A stretch of 64,000 nucleotides of DNA, from contig JADJVL010000021.1 in the NCBI GenBank assembly GCA_016710635.1, positions 62,001-126,000 on the forward strand, in the 5' to 3' direction. Below the pieces are notes generated by a model. That model worked only from the letters and a program-made list of their open reading frames with translations, was not told the origin of the DNA and made no database searches. The translations under genes were made by a program, and so were the position numbers. How positions within the stretch are numbered: the stretch's first letter is position 1; every line of letters starts with the position of its first letter. Origin of the DNA: Holophagaceae bacterium. Its GTDB lineage: Bacteria > Acidobacteriota > Holophagae > Holophagales > Holophagaceae. Shown piece by piece: positions 1 through 8,804 of the stretch.

Positions 1-64
1 TGGGCAGCTGACAACGGCGGTCCGGATTCCCTGGTCCCGGCATGGTCCGGTGCTGCGGGGAAGC

Positions 65-1728
65 TCAGTTGGCCTCCAGGTCCGCCAGGCGCTCCCGGGC
101 GTCCTGGCTCTCCGGATGACGAAGGAGGCATTCCCGCAGCATCCGCCGGGCACCTTCTGAATCGTGGAGGGCGAGGCGGCTGTCGGACAATTGCACGAGG
201 GCCTCTTCGCAGGTCTCGTCGAGCCGCAAGGCCTGACGCCAGTGTTCCTCTGAGCGCTCCCACTCCCCGAGCTCCGCGCAGGCGTGCCCCGCGTCGAGGA
301 CATACCGGATGCGATCCGGGGCCATTCGCGCCGCGCGTTCCAGGTCCATGCGGGCGGGGAGGAGTTCCATCAGATGGGCGTGGGACAGGCCTCGAAGGTA
401 CCAAAACTCAGGCCGCTGGTGGGCCGACGCCGGCAGGGCGTCCAACTGGGGCCGCAGGGCCTCCCAGGCCTCCAGCCCGGCCAGACAATCGGCTTCCAGG
501 AGCCGCAGGGAGACGTCCTGGGGCGCGGCCGCCAGCAGCGGTTTCAGCGCGGCCATCGCCTGCTCGTATTGGCCCGTGGCCGCCAGCAGCTGGAGGCGGA
601 GTGGCGGCGCATGGTCGCCCTGGTGTTCTGCGGGCACCTGGGCGAGGGCGCGCAGTGCGCGTTCCGGATCGCCATCCACCCAGTAGGCGAACTCGGCCTC
701 CCGGCGCAGCCATTCCCAGCGAAGTTCGGGGACATCCGGGGGAAGGGACTGCTTGGCCTGCCCAAGACAGGCAGCGCCTCGTCCATCCGCCGCAAATCGA
801 GGCTCGTCTGCAGCTTTTCCATCCACAGGCGGTAGGCGGTGGGATGGGCCACCAGGCCCGATTCGCAGGCCTGGAGGGAGCCTGCCAAGTCGCCCAGCAT
901 CCTGAGGGCGGCGGCCTCCCCGACCCAGGGCCACTCATCCCGCCGGTGGGCCGGAGTCGTCAGCGCCGCCACGGCCAGCACTTCCTGGAACCGGCCCCGC
1001 GCGAGAAGGTGTCGGATGGCGGCGCCCCGGTCCCAGGCGATGCGGGGGTCGGCGTGGCGGTGCAGCAGCAAGGAGAGGGCGCGGTCGGCCAAGGCGTCGA
1101 AGGAGCGTCCGGAGGCCGCGATCAGCAGATCCTCCAGCACCAGCGGGTCCTCGTGGGCCAGGGGCAGGGCGGCCTCGAAGTGCTCCCAGGCCGCCTGATG
1201 GGAACCCTCGTCCGGCTTGCGGAGGAGCAGGATGCCCAGCAGGTGGCGCAGACGCGGGCTGCGAGGGCAGAGGCGCACCAGCCGGGCGAGGTTCCGGATC
1301 TGCCTAGGGGACGGATCCTTCGGAACCCGGTTGAACTGGTGCCGGGCGAACACCCTCAGGGGGAAGGCCATCCGGGCGAGATCGGCCTCCAGATGCTCCA
1401 CCCAGGCCTGGTTGCGGAAGCCTTGGGCCAGGAAAGCCCGGCCGCGGAGCAGGTGGATGCGGTGGGAAGTCTCCCCGAGGGTGTCCTGCAGCCGGTGGGT
1501 GAGGTCGAGGATCGCGGAAGGCGGGGCCCCCGAGGCCCAGGCGGCTTCGGCTTCCGCCAGCCGCCGGGGTGCCAGGATGTTGTTGATGCCGACCACGCCG
1601 AGAGCCGCCGTGGCCAGGAGGACGAGGGCCAGGCCATCCCCGGCTTCGCCGCCTGGGGACGCCACGCCCGCCACGACGAGGGTGGCGAGGATGGTCAGCA
1701 GGTGGATCGCAACGAAGCTCAGCGGCAT
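65..1728 (-). pseudogene. Membrane-anchored TPR protein, one frameshift as sequenced
   Basis: The N-terminus has two hydrophobic segments (about residues 4-22 and 31-47), followed by long runs of TPR-like helical pairs up to the C-terminus. Such proteins are usually protein-interaction scaffolds; no enzymatic domain is seen. The reading frame breaks near 760-775: upstream it reads ...RRMDEAL and the continuation CLGQAKQSLPPDVPELRW lies in the next frame. The total length is two bases over a multiple of three, so one missing base would restore about 554 codons. The start at 1728 (ATG, MPLSFVAIH) is preferred over longer options because those run through the cold-shock gene's terminator. It may be a sequencing error rather than a dead gene. 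The specific role is unknown. Confidence 0.6.
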
Positions 1729-1747
1729 GCCCTTCAGATTATGCTTC

Positions 1748-1777
1748 AAACAAAAGCGGCCCCGGGAGAGGGGCCGC
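1748..1777 (-). terminator. Rho-independent terminator of the cold-shock gene
   Basis: On the minus strand an 8-bp perfect GC stem (GCGGCCCC / GGGGCCGC) closes a 6-nt loop and is followed directly by TTTTGTTT. It lies about 20 bases past the cold-shock stop codon and ahead of the TPR gene's ATG, so it separates the two transcripts. Confidence 0.85.
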
Positions 1778-1798
1778 AGGGAAAGTCGGGGGCGAGGT

Positions 1799-2002
1799 TC
1801 AGAGCTTGACGACGTTGGTGGCCTGGAGCCCTTTCTGGCCCTGGGCGACGTCGAAGCCGACGCGCTGGTTCTCGGCGAGGGTGCGGAAACCCTTGTCCTG
1901 GATCGCAGAGAAGTGGACGAAGAGGTCCGCGCCTCCACCGTCGGGGGTGATGAAGCCGAAACCCTTTTCGGCGTTGAACCACTTCACGATGCCTTCAGCC
2001 AT
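1799..2002 (-). CDS. csp: Cold-shock domain protein
   Basis: This 67-residue protein is one complete cold-shock (OB-fold) domain. It has the RNP1-type motif KGFGFITP (residues 13-20) and the RNP2-type motif LFVHFSAI (27-34), with aromatic residues in place for single-stranded RNA or DNA binding. Members act as RNA chaperones and antiterminators, and many are cold-induced or constitutive. The start is fixed by the conserved MAEGIVKWFN opening; the longer upstream reading has no support. The gene is monocistronic: a strong terminator follows it and a long non-coding leader precedes it. Which paralogue class (CspA-, CspD-like) cannot be decided from the sequence. Confidence 0.95.
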   Translation of the reverse strand: MAEGIVKWFNAEKGFGFITPDGGGADLFVHFSAIQDKGFRTLAENQRVGFDVAQGQKGLQATNVVKL

Positions 2003-2177
2003 GGTGCTACCTGCAAAAAAGAATGAGCCTGGAACGGAGCGAGCTGGAGCGCCTGCCAGGCAACGGGCGCGCGAGCTTGTCAAATGCCACCGGGGTGGTT
2101 GGGGTGGGTCCATGGAGCCATGACCCGGGGCGGGATGCCAAGGGAAATTTGAGTTTTTCCATGGCCAGGCCCGAGGT
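2003..2177 (-). promoter_or_regulatory. Leader and probable promoter region of the cold-shock gene
   Basis: There is no gene in this stretch. On the minus strand a perfect TTGACA lies at 2083-2078, but no good TATAAT-like hexamer follows at 16-18 bp, so the promoter call is weak. If it is used, the mRNA would carry a leader of some 50-60 bases. The region ends at the tandem repeat array. Confidence 0.3.
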
Positions 2178-2945
2178 TCAGTTCCCCTGCTGGATTTCCT
2201 TTGCAATCACCAGCCGCTGGACCTCGTTCGAACGAACCAGCCGTTCAAGACTTGACCCTGCCCCGCAGGCCCAAGTCATGAACGGTCGAGGGACGTGCTC
2301 TTCCGGTCAGTTCCCCTGCTGGATTTCCTTTGCAATCACCAGCCGCTGGATCTGGTTCGAACGAACCAGCCGTTCAAGACTTGACCTGCCCCGCAGGCCC
2401 AAGTCATGAACGGTCGAGGGACGTGCTCTTCCGGTCAGTTTCCCTGCTGGATTTCCTTTGCAATCACCAGCCGCTGGATCTGGTTCGAACGAACCAGCCG
2501 TTCAAGACCTGACCCTGCCCCGCAGGCCCAAGTCATGAACGGTTGAGGGCCGTGCTCTTCCGGTCAGTTTCCCTGCTGGATTTCCTTTGCAATCACCAGC
2601 CGCTGGATCTGGTTCGAACGAACCAGCCGTTCAAGACCTGACCCTGCCCCGAGGCCAAGTCATGAACGGTCGGGGGTGCTCTTCCGGTCAGTTTCCCTGC
2701 TGGATTTCCTTTGCTATCACCAGCCGCTGGATCTGGTTCGAACGAACCAGCCGTTCAAGACTTCGACCTGCCCCGCAGGCCCAAGTCATGAACGGTTGAG
2801 GGCCGTGCTCTTCCGGTCAGTTTCCCTGCTGGATTTCCTTTGCAATCACCAGCCGCTGGATCTGGTTCGAACGAACCAGCCGTTCAAGACCTGACCCTGC
2901 CCCGCAGGCCCAAGTCATGAACGGTCGAGGGGCGTGCTCTTCCGG
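2178..2945. repeat. Six tandem ~129-bp repeats derived from the acyl-CoA dehydrogenase 3' end
   Basis: Units begin at 2178, 2307, 2435, 2564, 2688 and 2817 and are 129, 128, 129, 124, 129 and 129 bp long, nearly identical to one another. The first ~52 bp of every unit match the last ~52 bp of the acyl-CoA dehydrogenase gene (2946-2997), including its stop codon. The other ~77 bp have no counterpart in the gene. At the junction each full unit has a perfect inverted repeat, CTGGTTCG-AA-CGAACCAG (copy 1 is altered there). There are no unique spacers, so this is not CRISPR, and no transposase is nearby. The array fills the gap between the dehydrogenase stop and the cold-shock leader, so dehydrogenase transcripts would run through it. 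Confidence 0.9.
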
Positions 2946-4091
2946 TCAGTTTCCCTGCTGGATTTCCTTTGCAATCACCAGCCGTTGGATCTGGTTCGTT
3001 CCTTCGTAGATCTGCAGGAGCTTGGCGTCGCGCATGCACTTCTCCACCAGGAATTCCCGGCTGTAGCCGTTGCCGCCGAGGATCTGCACGGCGTCGGTCG
3101 TGACCTCCATGGCGCTGTCGGTGGCGAAGGTCTTGGCGATGGCGCTCTGCTTGGAGTTCTTGATGTTGTTGTCGGTCATCCAGGCGGCCTGCCAGGTCAG
3201 CAGGCGGCTGGCCTCGATCTTCTTGGCCATGTCCGCCAGCATGAAGCTGATGGCCTGGTTGGCGAAGATGGGCTGGCCGAACTGGATGCGGGTCTTGGCG
3301 TAGTCGAGGGCGATCTCGTAGGCCGCGCGGGCCACGCCCACGCCGCCGGCCGCCACGGCCGCGCGGGTCTGGTCCAGGGTCTTCATGGCGATGATGAAGC
3401 CCATGCCCTCCTTGCCCAGGATGTTCTCCGCGGGCACCTCGGCGTTTTCGTAGTGCACTTCCACCTGGTTCGAGGCGCGCTGGCCCATCTTGTCCATGGC
3501 CTTGCCGACCCGCAGGCCCGGCGTATCCCGGGGGACGATGATGCAGCTGGTGCCGCGGGCGCCCTTGTCGGGGTTCGTGGACGCGAACAGGGTGTAGAAG
3601 TCCGCGTGCCCTCCGTTGGTGCAGTAGCACTTGGTGCCGTTGATGATGTACTTGTCGCCCTTCAGTTCCGCCCGGCAGGTCATGGCGCCGGCGTCGCTGC
3701 CCGCGTTGGGCTCGCTGAGGGAGAAGGCGGCGAAGATGGGCGCCTCCACCAGCCTGCCCAGCCACTTCTTCTTCTGCTCCTCGCTGCCGGCGATGAGGAT
3801 GGGCGTGATGGCGAGGCCGTTGGCCATGATGGAGGTGTAGAGGCCGCCGCAGCCCCAGGCCATCTCCTCGCAGATCAAGGCTTCCTCGACCTGGTTCTTC
3901 CCGGGGCCGCCGCAGGACTTCGGCACCAGGGACTGGAGGTAGCCCAGCTCCCAGGCCTTGTCGTAGACCGGCGTCGCCCACTCGCCCGAATCGTCGTACT
4001 GGCGCGCCACGGGGCGGATCACGTTCAGCGCGAAGTCGTGGGCCTGGGCCTGCAAGGCCTTCAGTTCGGGGGACAGGGCAAAATTGAGCAC
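2946..4091 (-). CDS. Acyl-CoA dehydrogenase
   Basis: This FAD-dependent enzyme oxidises acyl-CoA to trans-2-enoyl-CoA and passes electrons to electron-transfer flavoprotein in fatty-acid or amino-acid catabolism. At 381 residues it has the normal length. The family signatures are present: FSLSEPNAGSDAG (123-135), the DYAKTRIQFGQPI segment (263-275) and IYEGTNQIQR (361-370), where E363 is the expected catalytic base of short/medium-chain enzymes. The start is GTG at 4091, with GGAGG six bases upstream. The last ~52 bp are copied six times directly downstream. The chain-length preference cannot be told from sequence alone. Confidence 0.93.
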   Translation of the reverse strand: MLNFALSPELKALQAQAHDFALNVIRPVARQYDDSGEWATPVYDKAWELGYLQSLVPKSCGGPGKNQVEEALICEEMAWGCGGLYTSIMANGLAITPILIAGSEEQKKKWLGRLVEAPIFAAFSLSEPNAGSDAGAMTCRAELKGDKYIINGTKCYCTNGGHADFYTLFASTNPDKGARGTSCIIVPRDTPGLRVGKAMDKMGQRASNQVEVHYENAEVPAENILGKEGMGFIIAMKTLDQTRAAVAAGGVGVARAAYEIALDYAKTRIQFGQPIFANQAISFMLADMAKKIEASRLLTWQAAWMTDNNIKNSKQSAIAKTFATDSAMEVTTDAVQILGGNGYSREFLVEKCMRDAKLLQIYEGTNQIQRLVIAKEIQQGN

Positions 4092-4267
4092 GGGGCCTCC
4101 ATCGGCACGGAAATCCAGTCTAGCGGCCCCGGCGCATCCGCCGAAGTCACAATGGCCGGCCCGCCGGGGCCGCCTGCGGAGGCCAGGCACTCCGTGCCCG
4201 TGATCCTTGGCACGGAGGGATTTTCCTTACCTGAGGTAACCTGGGCTGTTCGCCATAGGAGCCCCCC

Positions 4268-5380
4268 GTGATCGTCGGCTGCCCCAAAGAGATCAAGAAC
4301 AACGAGAACCGCGTGGGCCTGACCCCCGCCGGCGCGAAAGCGCTCACGGGGGCCGGCCACATGGTCTTCGTGGAGGCCAGCGCAGGCCTTGGCAGCGGCT
4401 TCACCGACGCCGAGTACACGGCGGCCGGCGCGAAGATGCTGGCCACCGCCAAGGAAGTCTTCGACGGCGCCGAGATGGTCATCAAGGTGAAGGAGCCCCA
4501 GAAGGGCGAGATCGCCATGCTGCGCAAGGGCCAGATCCTCTTCACCTACCTGCACCTCGCCCCGGACCCGGAGCAGACGGCAGGACTGCTCAAGTCCGGC
4601 GCCACCACCATCGCCTACGAGACCATCACCGACGCCCAGGGCAAGCTGCCCCTCCTGACCCCCATGTCCGAGGTGGCCGGCCGCATGGCGGTACAGATCG
4701 GCGCCCAGTACCTGCAGAAGACCAACGGGGGTCGCGGCATGCTGCTCGGCGGCGTCCCCGGCGTCCTGCCCGCCCACGTGGTGGTGCTGGGCGGCGGCGT
4801 GGTGGGCATCAACGCCATCAAGATCGCCGTGGGGATGGGCGCAAGGGTCACTGTGCTGGACCGCAGCCTCCAGACCCTGCGCTACCTGGACGATATTTTT
4901 GGCAACCGCATCGAGACCCTCTGGTCCTCGGACGCCCATGTCGAGGAAGTGCTCCCGTCCGCCGACCTCATCATCGGCGCCGTGCTGGTGCCCGGCGCCG
5001 CGGCCCCCAGGCTCATCCGCAAGGACATGCTGAAGCTCATGAAGCAGGGCAGCGTCATCGTGGACGTGGCGGTGGACCAGGGCGGCTGCGTGGAGACCAC
5101 CCACGCGACGACTCACGCAGACCCGATCTACTTCGTCGAGGGCGTGCTCCATTACGGCGTCGCCAACATGCCTGGCGCCGTGCCCAGGACCTCCACCATC
5201 GCCCTCACCAACGCCACGCTGCCCTACGCCCTCAAGCTCGCGAACATGGGCTGGAAGCAGGCCCTGGCCTCCGATCCCGGGTTCCTCCTGGGCCTCAACA
5301 CCTGCGAGGGGAAGATGACCTGCGAGCCCGTGGCCCGGGACCAGAAGCTCGACTACACCGACCCCAAGTCCCTCCTCTGA
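4268..5380 (+). CDS. ald: Alanine dehydrogenase
   Basis: This enzyme interconverts L-alanine and pyruvate plus ammonia using NAD+. The 370-residue protein keeps the known catalytic and substrate residues at their usual numbers: R15, K75, H96 and D270. The nucleotide-binding loop is VLGGGVVGINA (173-183). The start is GTG with AGGAG about six bases before it. The stop overlaps the ATG of the next aminotransferase gene by one base (TGATG), so the two are probably translationally coupled. Together they suggest a pyruvate/alanine nitrogen node. The 176-bp gap upstream, divergent from the acyl-CoA dehydrogenase, should hold both promoters. Confidence 0.96.
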   Translation: MIVGCPKEIKNNENRVGLTPAGAKALTGAGHMVFVEASAGLGSGFTDAEYTAAGAKMLATAKEVFDGAEMVIKVKEPQKGEIAMLRKGQILFTYLHLAPDPEQTAGLLKSGATTIAYETITDAQGKLPLLTPMSEVAGRMAVQIGAQYLQKTNGGRGMLLGGVPGVLPAHVVVLGGGVVGINAIKIAVGMGARVTVLDRSLQTLRYLDDIFGNRIETLWSSDAHVEEVLPSADLIIGAVLVPGAAAPRLIRKDMLKLMKQGSVIVDVAVDQGGCVETTHATTHADPIYFVEGVLHYGVANMPGAVPRTSTIALTNATLPYALKLANMGWKQALASDPGFLLGLNTCEGKMTCEPVARDQKLDYTDPKSLL

Positions 5381-6585
5381 TGCCGCGGATCTCCTCCCGC
5401 GCCCGCAGCTTCCCCGATTCCCCCATCCGCAAGCTCGCGCCCCTGGCGGACGCGGCCCGGATGCGGGGCATCCATGTCCACGGCCTCAACATCGGCCAGC
5501 CCGACATCCCCACGCCGCCGGAATTCCTGGAGGCCTTGCGGGGCTACGACGCCAAGGTGCTGGCCTACGGGCGCTCGGAAGGTGAGCCCGAGCTTCGGGA
5601 AGCCTTCGCCGACTACTACCGCCAGGCTGGCCTGACGGTCGCCCCGGGCGAGATCGTCGTCACCGCCGGCGGCAGCGAGGCCTTGCTCTTCGCCATGCAG
5701 ATCGTGGCGGAGCCCGGGGACGAGATCCTGTGCTTCGAGCCCTTCTACACCAACTACAGCGCCTTCGCCCGCATGAGCGGCGTGACCCTGAAGGCCCTGC
5801 CCACTGAGGCGGCCGAAGGTTTCCATCTGCCCGCCGAAGCCGCGATCCGTGCGGCCCTCACGCCCCGCACCAAGGCCATCCTGCTCTGCTCCCCCAACAA
5901 TCCCACAGGCACCGTGCTGACGGCCGGCGAGCTGGACCTGGTGGCGCGGCTGGCCGAGGAGCACGGCCTCTTCGTCATCGGCGACGAGGTGTACCGGGAG
6001 TTCGTCTACGAAGGGCGGCACACCTCCGTGCTCGCCATCCCCGGGCTGGAACGCCGGGCCATCCTGGTGGACAGCGTCTCCAAGCGCTACAGCGCCTGCG
6101 GGGCCCGCATCGGCTGCCTGGTCTCCAGGCACCCGGACGTGGTCGCTGCGGCCATCCGCTTCGCGCAAGGCCGCCTCTGCCCGCCGGTGGCGGAGCAGCG
6201 GGCCGCCACCGCCGTGGCGCGCCTGGGCCTGGGCTTCTTCGATCCCATCCGGGAGGAGTACCGCCGCCGCCGGGACGCCGCCTTCGAAGGCCTCCAGGCC
6301 ATTCCGGGCGTCCACTGCCTCAAGCCCGCCGGCGCCTTCTACCTGATGGCGGAACTGCCGGTGTCGGACGCGGAAGCCTTTTCCCGCTGGCTCCTCACGG
6401 ACTTCCAGAAGGACGGCGAGACCGTGATGTTGGCGGCGGGGCCAGGTTTCTACGCCGACGGGAGCGGCGCCCGGGGCCGCAGCCAGGCGCGCCTGGCCTA
6501 CGTGCTCGAAGTTCCGAAGCTGGCCCGGGCCATGGCCTGCCTGGCCGAGGCGGTGGAAGCCTATGCCGCGGTGCGGGTGGTCTGA
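5380..6585 (+). CDS. PLP-dependent class I/II aminotransferase (aspartate/aromatic type)
   Basis: This 401-residue fold-type I aminotransferase transfers amino groups between amino acids and 2-oxo acids. The PLP lysine is K235 in DSVSKRYSACGARIG, the NNPTG motif is at 173-177, and the cofactor-nitrogen aspartate is D202 in GDEVYREFVY. The start overlaps the stop of alanine dehydrogenase and has no clear Shine-Dalgarno sequence of its own, which fits coupled translation. The substrate could be aspartate, alanine or an aromatic amino acid; the ald neighbour makes an alanine/glutamate-linked role plausible but unproven. Confidence 0.85.
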   Translation: MPRISSRARSFPDSPIRKLAPLADAARMRGIHVHGLNIGQPDIPTPPEFLEALRGYDAKVLAYGRSEGEPELREAFADYYRQAGLTVAPGEIVVTAGGSEALLFAMQIVAEPGDEILCFEPFYTNYSAFARMSGVTLKALPTEAAEGFHLPAEAAIRAALTPRTKAILLCSPNNPTGTVLTAGELDLVARLAEEHGLFVIGDEVYREFVYEGRHTSVLAIPGLERRAILVDSVSKRYSACGARIGCLVSRHPDVVAAAIRFAQGRLCPPVAEQRAATAVARLGLGFFDPIREEYRRRRDAAFEGLQAIPGVHCLKPAGAFYLMAELPVSDAEAFSRWLLTDFQKDGETVMLAAGPGFYADGSGARGRSQARLAYVLEVPKLARAMACLAEAVEAYAAVRVV

Positions 6586-6600
6586 CCCGGTGAGAAAACC

Positions 6601-8094
6601 CTAGGATGGTTGGGACGCCGCCCAATCCCGCAGGTGCCGTTCGAGATCAGTCACGACGCCCTCCCAGTCGCCAGGACGGGACTGGCGGAGCAGTCGATGA
6701 CCGGGATACCAGGGCGTCCGTTCTCCCGTCCTGAGCCAACGCCATTCGGCCGAGTGGGGCAGCAGCAGGTACACCGGCTTCCCCAGGGCGCCGGCGAGGT
6801 GGGCCACGCTGGTGTCCACCGACACCACTGCATCCAGGCCATCAATGATGGCAGCGGTGTCGGCCAGATCTTCCGCCTCTTCCATCCAATCCGACATTCT
6901 GCCCTGTGCATCTGCGAGGGGGGGCGCACTCCGATCCTTCTGGAGGGAGATGAATCTGATTCCGTCGATGCCGAGGAGGCGGGAGAACTGGACAGGATCG
7001 ACGCTGCGTGAGCCATCATTCGGGTGGAGCTTGTTGCCCTGCCAGACCACGCCAACCTTCATTCCAGGAAGGCTATCCAGGCGCCTCTTCCATTTCTGCC
7101 GATATCTTTCGGGGGCCTTCAGGTAGGGTGGCCGGGCCATGGATTCGGGTCCCAGCCCTGTGAGGTGGGGGAGGCTAAGCAGGTTTGCCTGATAGCTGAC
7201 TGGCCCCGGGTCCTCGCTAGGCCCCACGATGGAGAGGGACCAATCCTGGCCCAGGAGCAGTGGAAGCACCGGGTTCTGGCTGCTTAAGGGCCTTTGGATG
7301 ACGAGTTCCATGTCGGCCTCAAGGAGTCTCGGGAGGTAGCGGATGAACTGCAGGGTGTCCCCGAGCCCTTGTTCAAGGCGGATCATGAGTGAGGTGCCTG
7401 GTCTGAGCCGGCCGTCCCAGTTGGGTGCCCGATCCGCCAGCGAGAAGGCCGGGTTCACGGCACCCATGAGGCGAGCTTCGTATCCGGCCCAGCCGTCCTT
7501 GAACAGGCCTTGGGAAAGCTGGACGCAGGCCCACTGGTAGCGGGCGTGGGGGTGTCCGGGGTTGCGCTGCACCGCCATTCGGAAAGCCTCGTCAGATTCG
7601 GACCACCGGCCCTGCTCCTTGAGCATTTCACCCCGTTGTATGAGTGCGTCGGGGTGGTCTGGATGGCTTTGCAGGACACGGTCCACTTCGACCAGGGCTT
7701 CATCGAGCCTAGACAAGTGCCTCAAGGCGATGGCCAGCTTCACGCGGAGCCCGGCATCCTCCGGATCCAATTGGACGCCCTTGCGGAAGCTTTCCAGGGC
7801 GTCCGCAGGCTGTCCCAGGAGATCCATGGCAACGCCCAGGCATCCCCAACCCTGCGCCATCCCGGGGGCGGCGGCGAGCGCCCTTCGGAAATGGAATTCC
7901 GCATGGTCTGCCTTGTTCGCCATGAGGGCGAGCTGGCCCATGGAGAAATGGAGGTCGGGATCCTCGGGGTGGGCTTCCAGCAGCCTAAAATAGGCGGCTC
8001 CGGCCTCCGGGACCATGCCTTGGGCATGGAGCTTCCTGGCGTGGGCCAGCGCGGACAATTCATCCGGATTCAATGGGACTGGCGCTGGCGACAT
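6601..8094 (-). CDS. TPR protein with C-terminal glycosyltransferase family 9-like domain
   Basis: Residues 1 to about 210 form roughly five TPR units (for example ADALESFRKGVQLDPEDAGL). The second half resembles heptosyltransferase-like GT9 domains often found behind TPRs in bacteria: a conserved Glu-rich IRLEQGLGDTLQFIRYLP segment, the GVVWQGN strand, and the nucleotide-sugar site SVDTSVAHLAGALGKPVY. Such proteins are thought to glycosylate surface polymers or proteins, but substrates are mostly unknown. The start is the ATG at 8094 with AGAGGT upstream. Base composition is visibly less GC-rich than neighbouring genes, so horizontal acquisition is possible. It converges with the aminotransferase gene with only 15 bp between them. 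Confidence 0.75.
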   Translation of the reverse strand: MSPAPVPLNPDELSALAHARKLHAQGMVPEAGAAYFRLLEAHPEDPDLHFSMGQLALMANKADHAEFHFRRALAAAPGMAQGWGCLGVAMDLLGQPADALESFRKGVQLDPEDAGLRVKLAIALRHLSRLDEALVEVDRVLQSHPDHPDALIQRGEMLKEQGRWSESDEAFRMAVQRNPGHPHARYQWACVQLSQGLFKDGWAGYEARLMGAVNPAFSLADRAPNWDGRLRPGTSLMIRLEQGLGDTLQFIRYLPRLLEADMELVIQRPLSSQNPVLPLLLGQDWSLSIVGPSEDPGPVSYQANLLSLPHLTGLGPESMARPPYLKAPERYRQKWKRRLDSLPGMKVGVVWQGNKLHPNDGSRSVDPVQFSRLLGIDGIRFISLQKDRSAPPLADAQGRMSDWMEEAEDLADTAAIIDGLDAVVSVDTSVAHLAGALGKPVYLLLPHSAEWRWLRTGERTPWYPGHRLLRQSRPGDWEGVVTDLERHLRDWAASQPS

Positions 8095-8160
8095 GGGACC
8101 TCTGGAGCCATTCAGGATCCTGGACCGGAGCGCCCGGGGCAAGTGGCCCCGGCGCCTGGA

Positions 8161-8748
8161 CTAATCCGGATTGCCCGTGTCGTAGAGCACGGTGCCCCAG
8201 TAGTACAGCTCGTTGGGCGGGATGACCGGCGGCACGCGGTCGTCCCGCCTCATCCACGGACGGTAGATGGCGATCGCCAGCTCGCTGCAGTAGTAGCGAT
8301 CCGGCGCGTTCAGGCCCACCAGTCCCGCGTAGTCGTAAGGCCGTCCGACGAGCTCCCGGGCCCTGGCCACGGCCTGCAGGTTCCGTCCGTCCCGGGACCA
8401 TTTCGGACGCACCAGGAGCAGGCGGTGGGCTTTGGCGACGAAGGCGGGCAGGGGCGTGGCGTGGATGCCGGTGCCGTCGGCCTCGAGGACCTGCTGGTTC
8501 GTGAGATCCAGCACCGCCGCATGGCTGAAGGGCGTGTTGGTGAGCAGGGAGACGAGGTTGTCGGTGGCGTGGTAGCCCCGGATCACGAGCCAGTCGCCGT
8601 CCCGGCCGACCCGGCGGAGCTGCTCAAGACAGGTCTCGTCCCGGGCGGCGCGCGCCGCGGCGGGAGGTGGTGCCACGAGGACCGGCCGCGAGCAGGCCGG
8701 GGCCAGGAGCAGGACGGCTGTGCAGATCGTCAAGACGCTCGGGCGCAT
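8161..8748 (-). CDS. YiiX/YebB-like permuted papain-fold cysteine hydrolase, probable lipoprotein
   Basis: The 195-residue protein starts with a signal peptide ending LLLAPACS, which is close to a lipobox with Cys19. The body matches the YiiX/Peptidase_C92 (NlpC/P60-related) pattern: GDWLVIRG, then the histidine motif PFSHAAVL, and later the cysteine motif YYCSELA. In this circularly permuted family the His precedes the Cys, as seen here. Members cleave peptide or acyl linkages in the envelope, but the substrate here is unknown. The gene diverges from the SDR gene across 56 bp. Confidence 0.75.
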   Translation of the reverse strand: MRPSVLTICTAVLLLAPACSRPVLVAPPPAAARAARDETCLEQLRRVGRDGDWLVIRGYHATDNLVSLLTNTPFSHAAVLDLTNQQVLEADGTGIHATPLPAFVAKAHRLLLVRPKWSRDGRNLQAVARARELVGRPYDYAGLVGLNAPDRYYCSELAIAIYRPWMRRDDRVPPVIPPNELYYWGTVLYDTGNPD

Positions 8749-8804
8749 GGCTGCAAGGGTAACCCTTCCCGCTAGGCTGGAACGGCCTTCCGAAGGGAAT
8801 CCCC

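Noticed and set aside
1729..1938. N-terminal extension of the first TPR protein
   Set aside because: It would cross the cold-shock terminator and coding region and reads as Ser/Arg/Pro low complexity.
2023..2894. Short plus-strand frames in the tandem array (translations such as MQSPAAGSGSNEPAVQ)
   Set aside because: They merely translate the repeated DNA backwards to the dehydrogenase gene, change frame between copies and have no ribosome sites.
2178..2945. CRISPR array
   Set aside because: Units are directly adjacent, about 129 bp, without unique spacers, and no cas gene is present.
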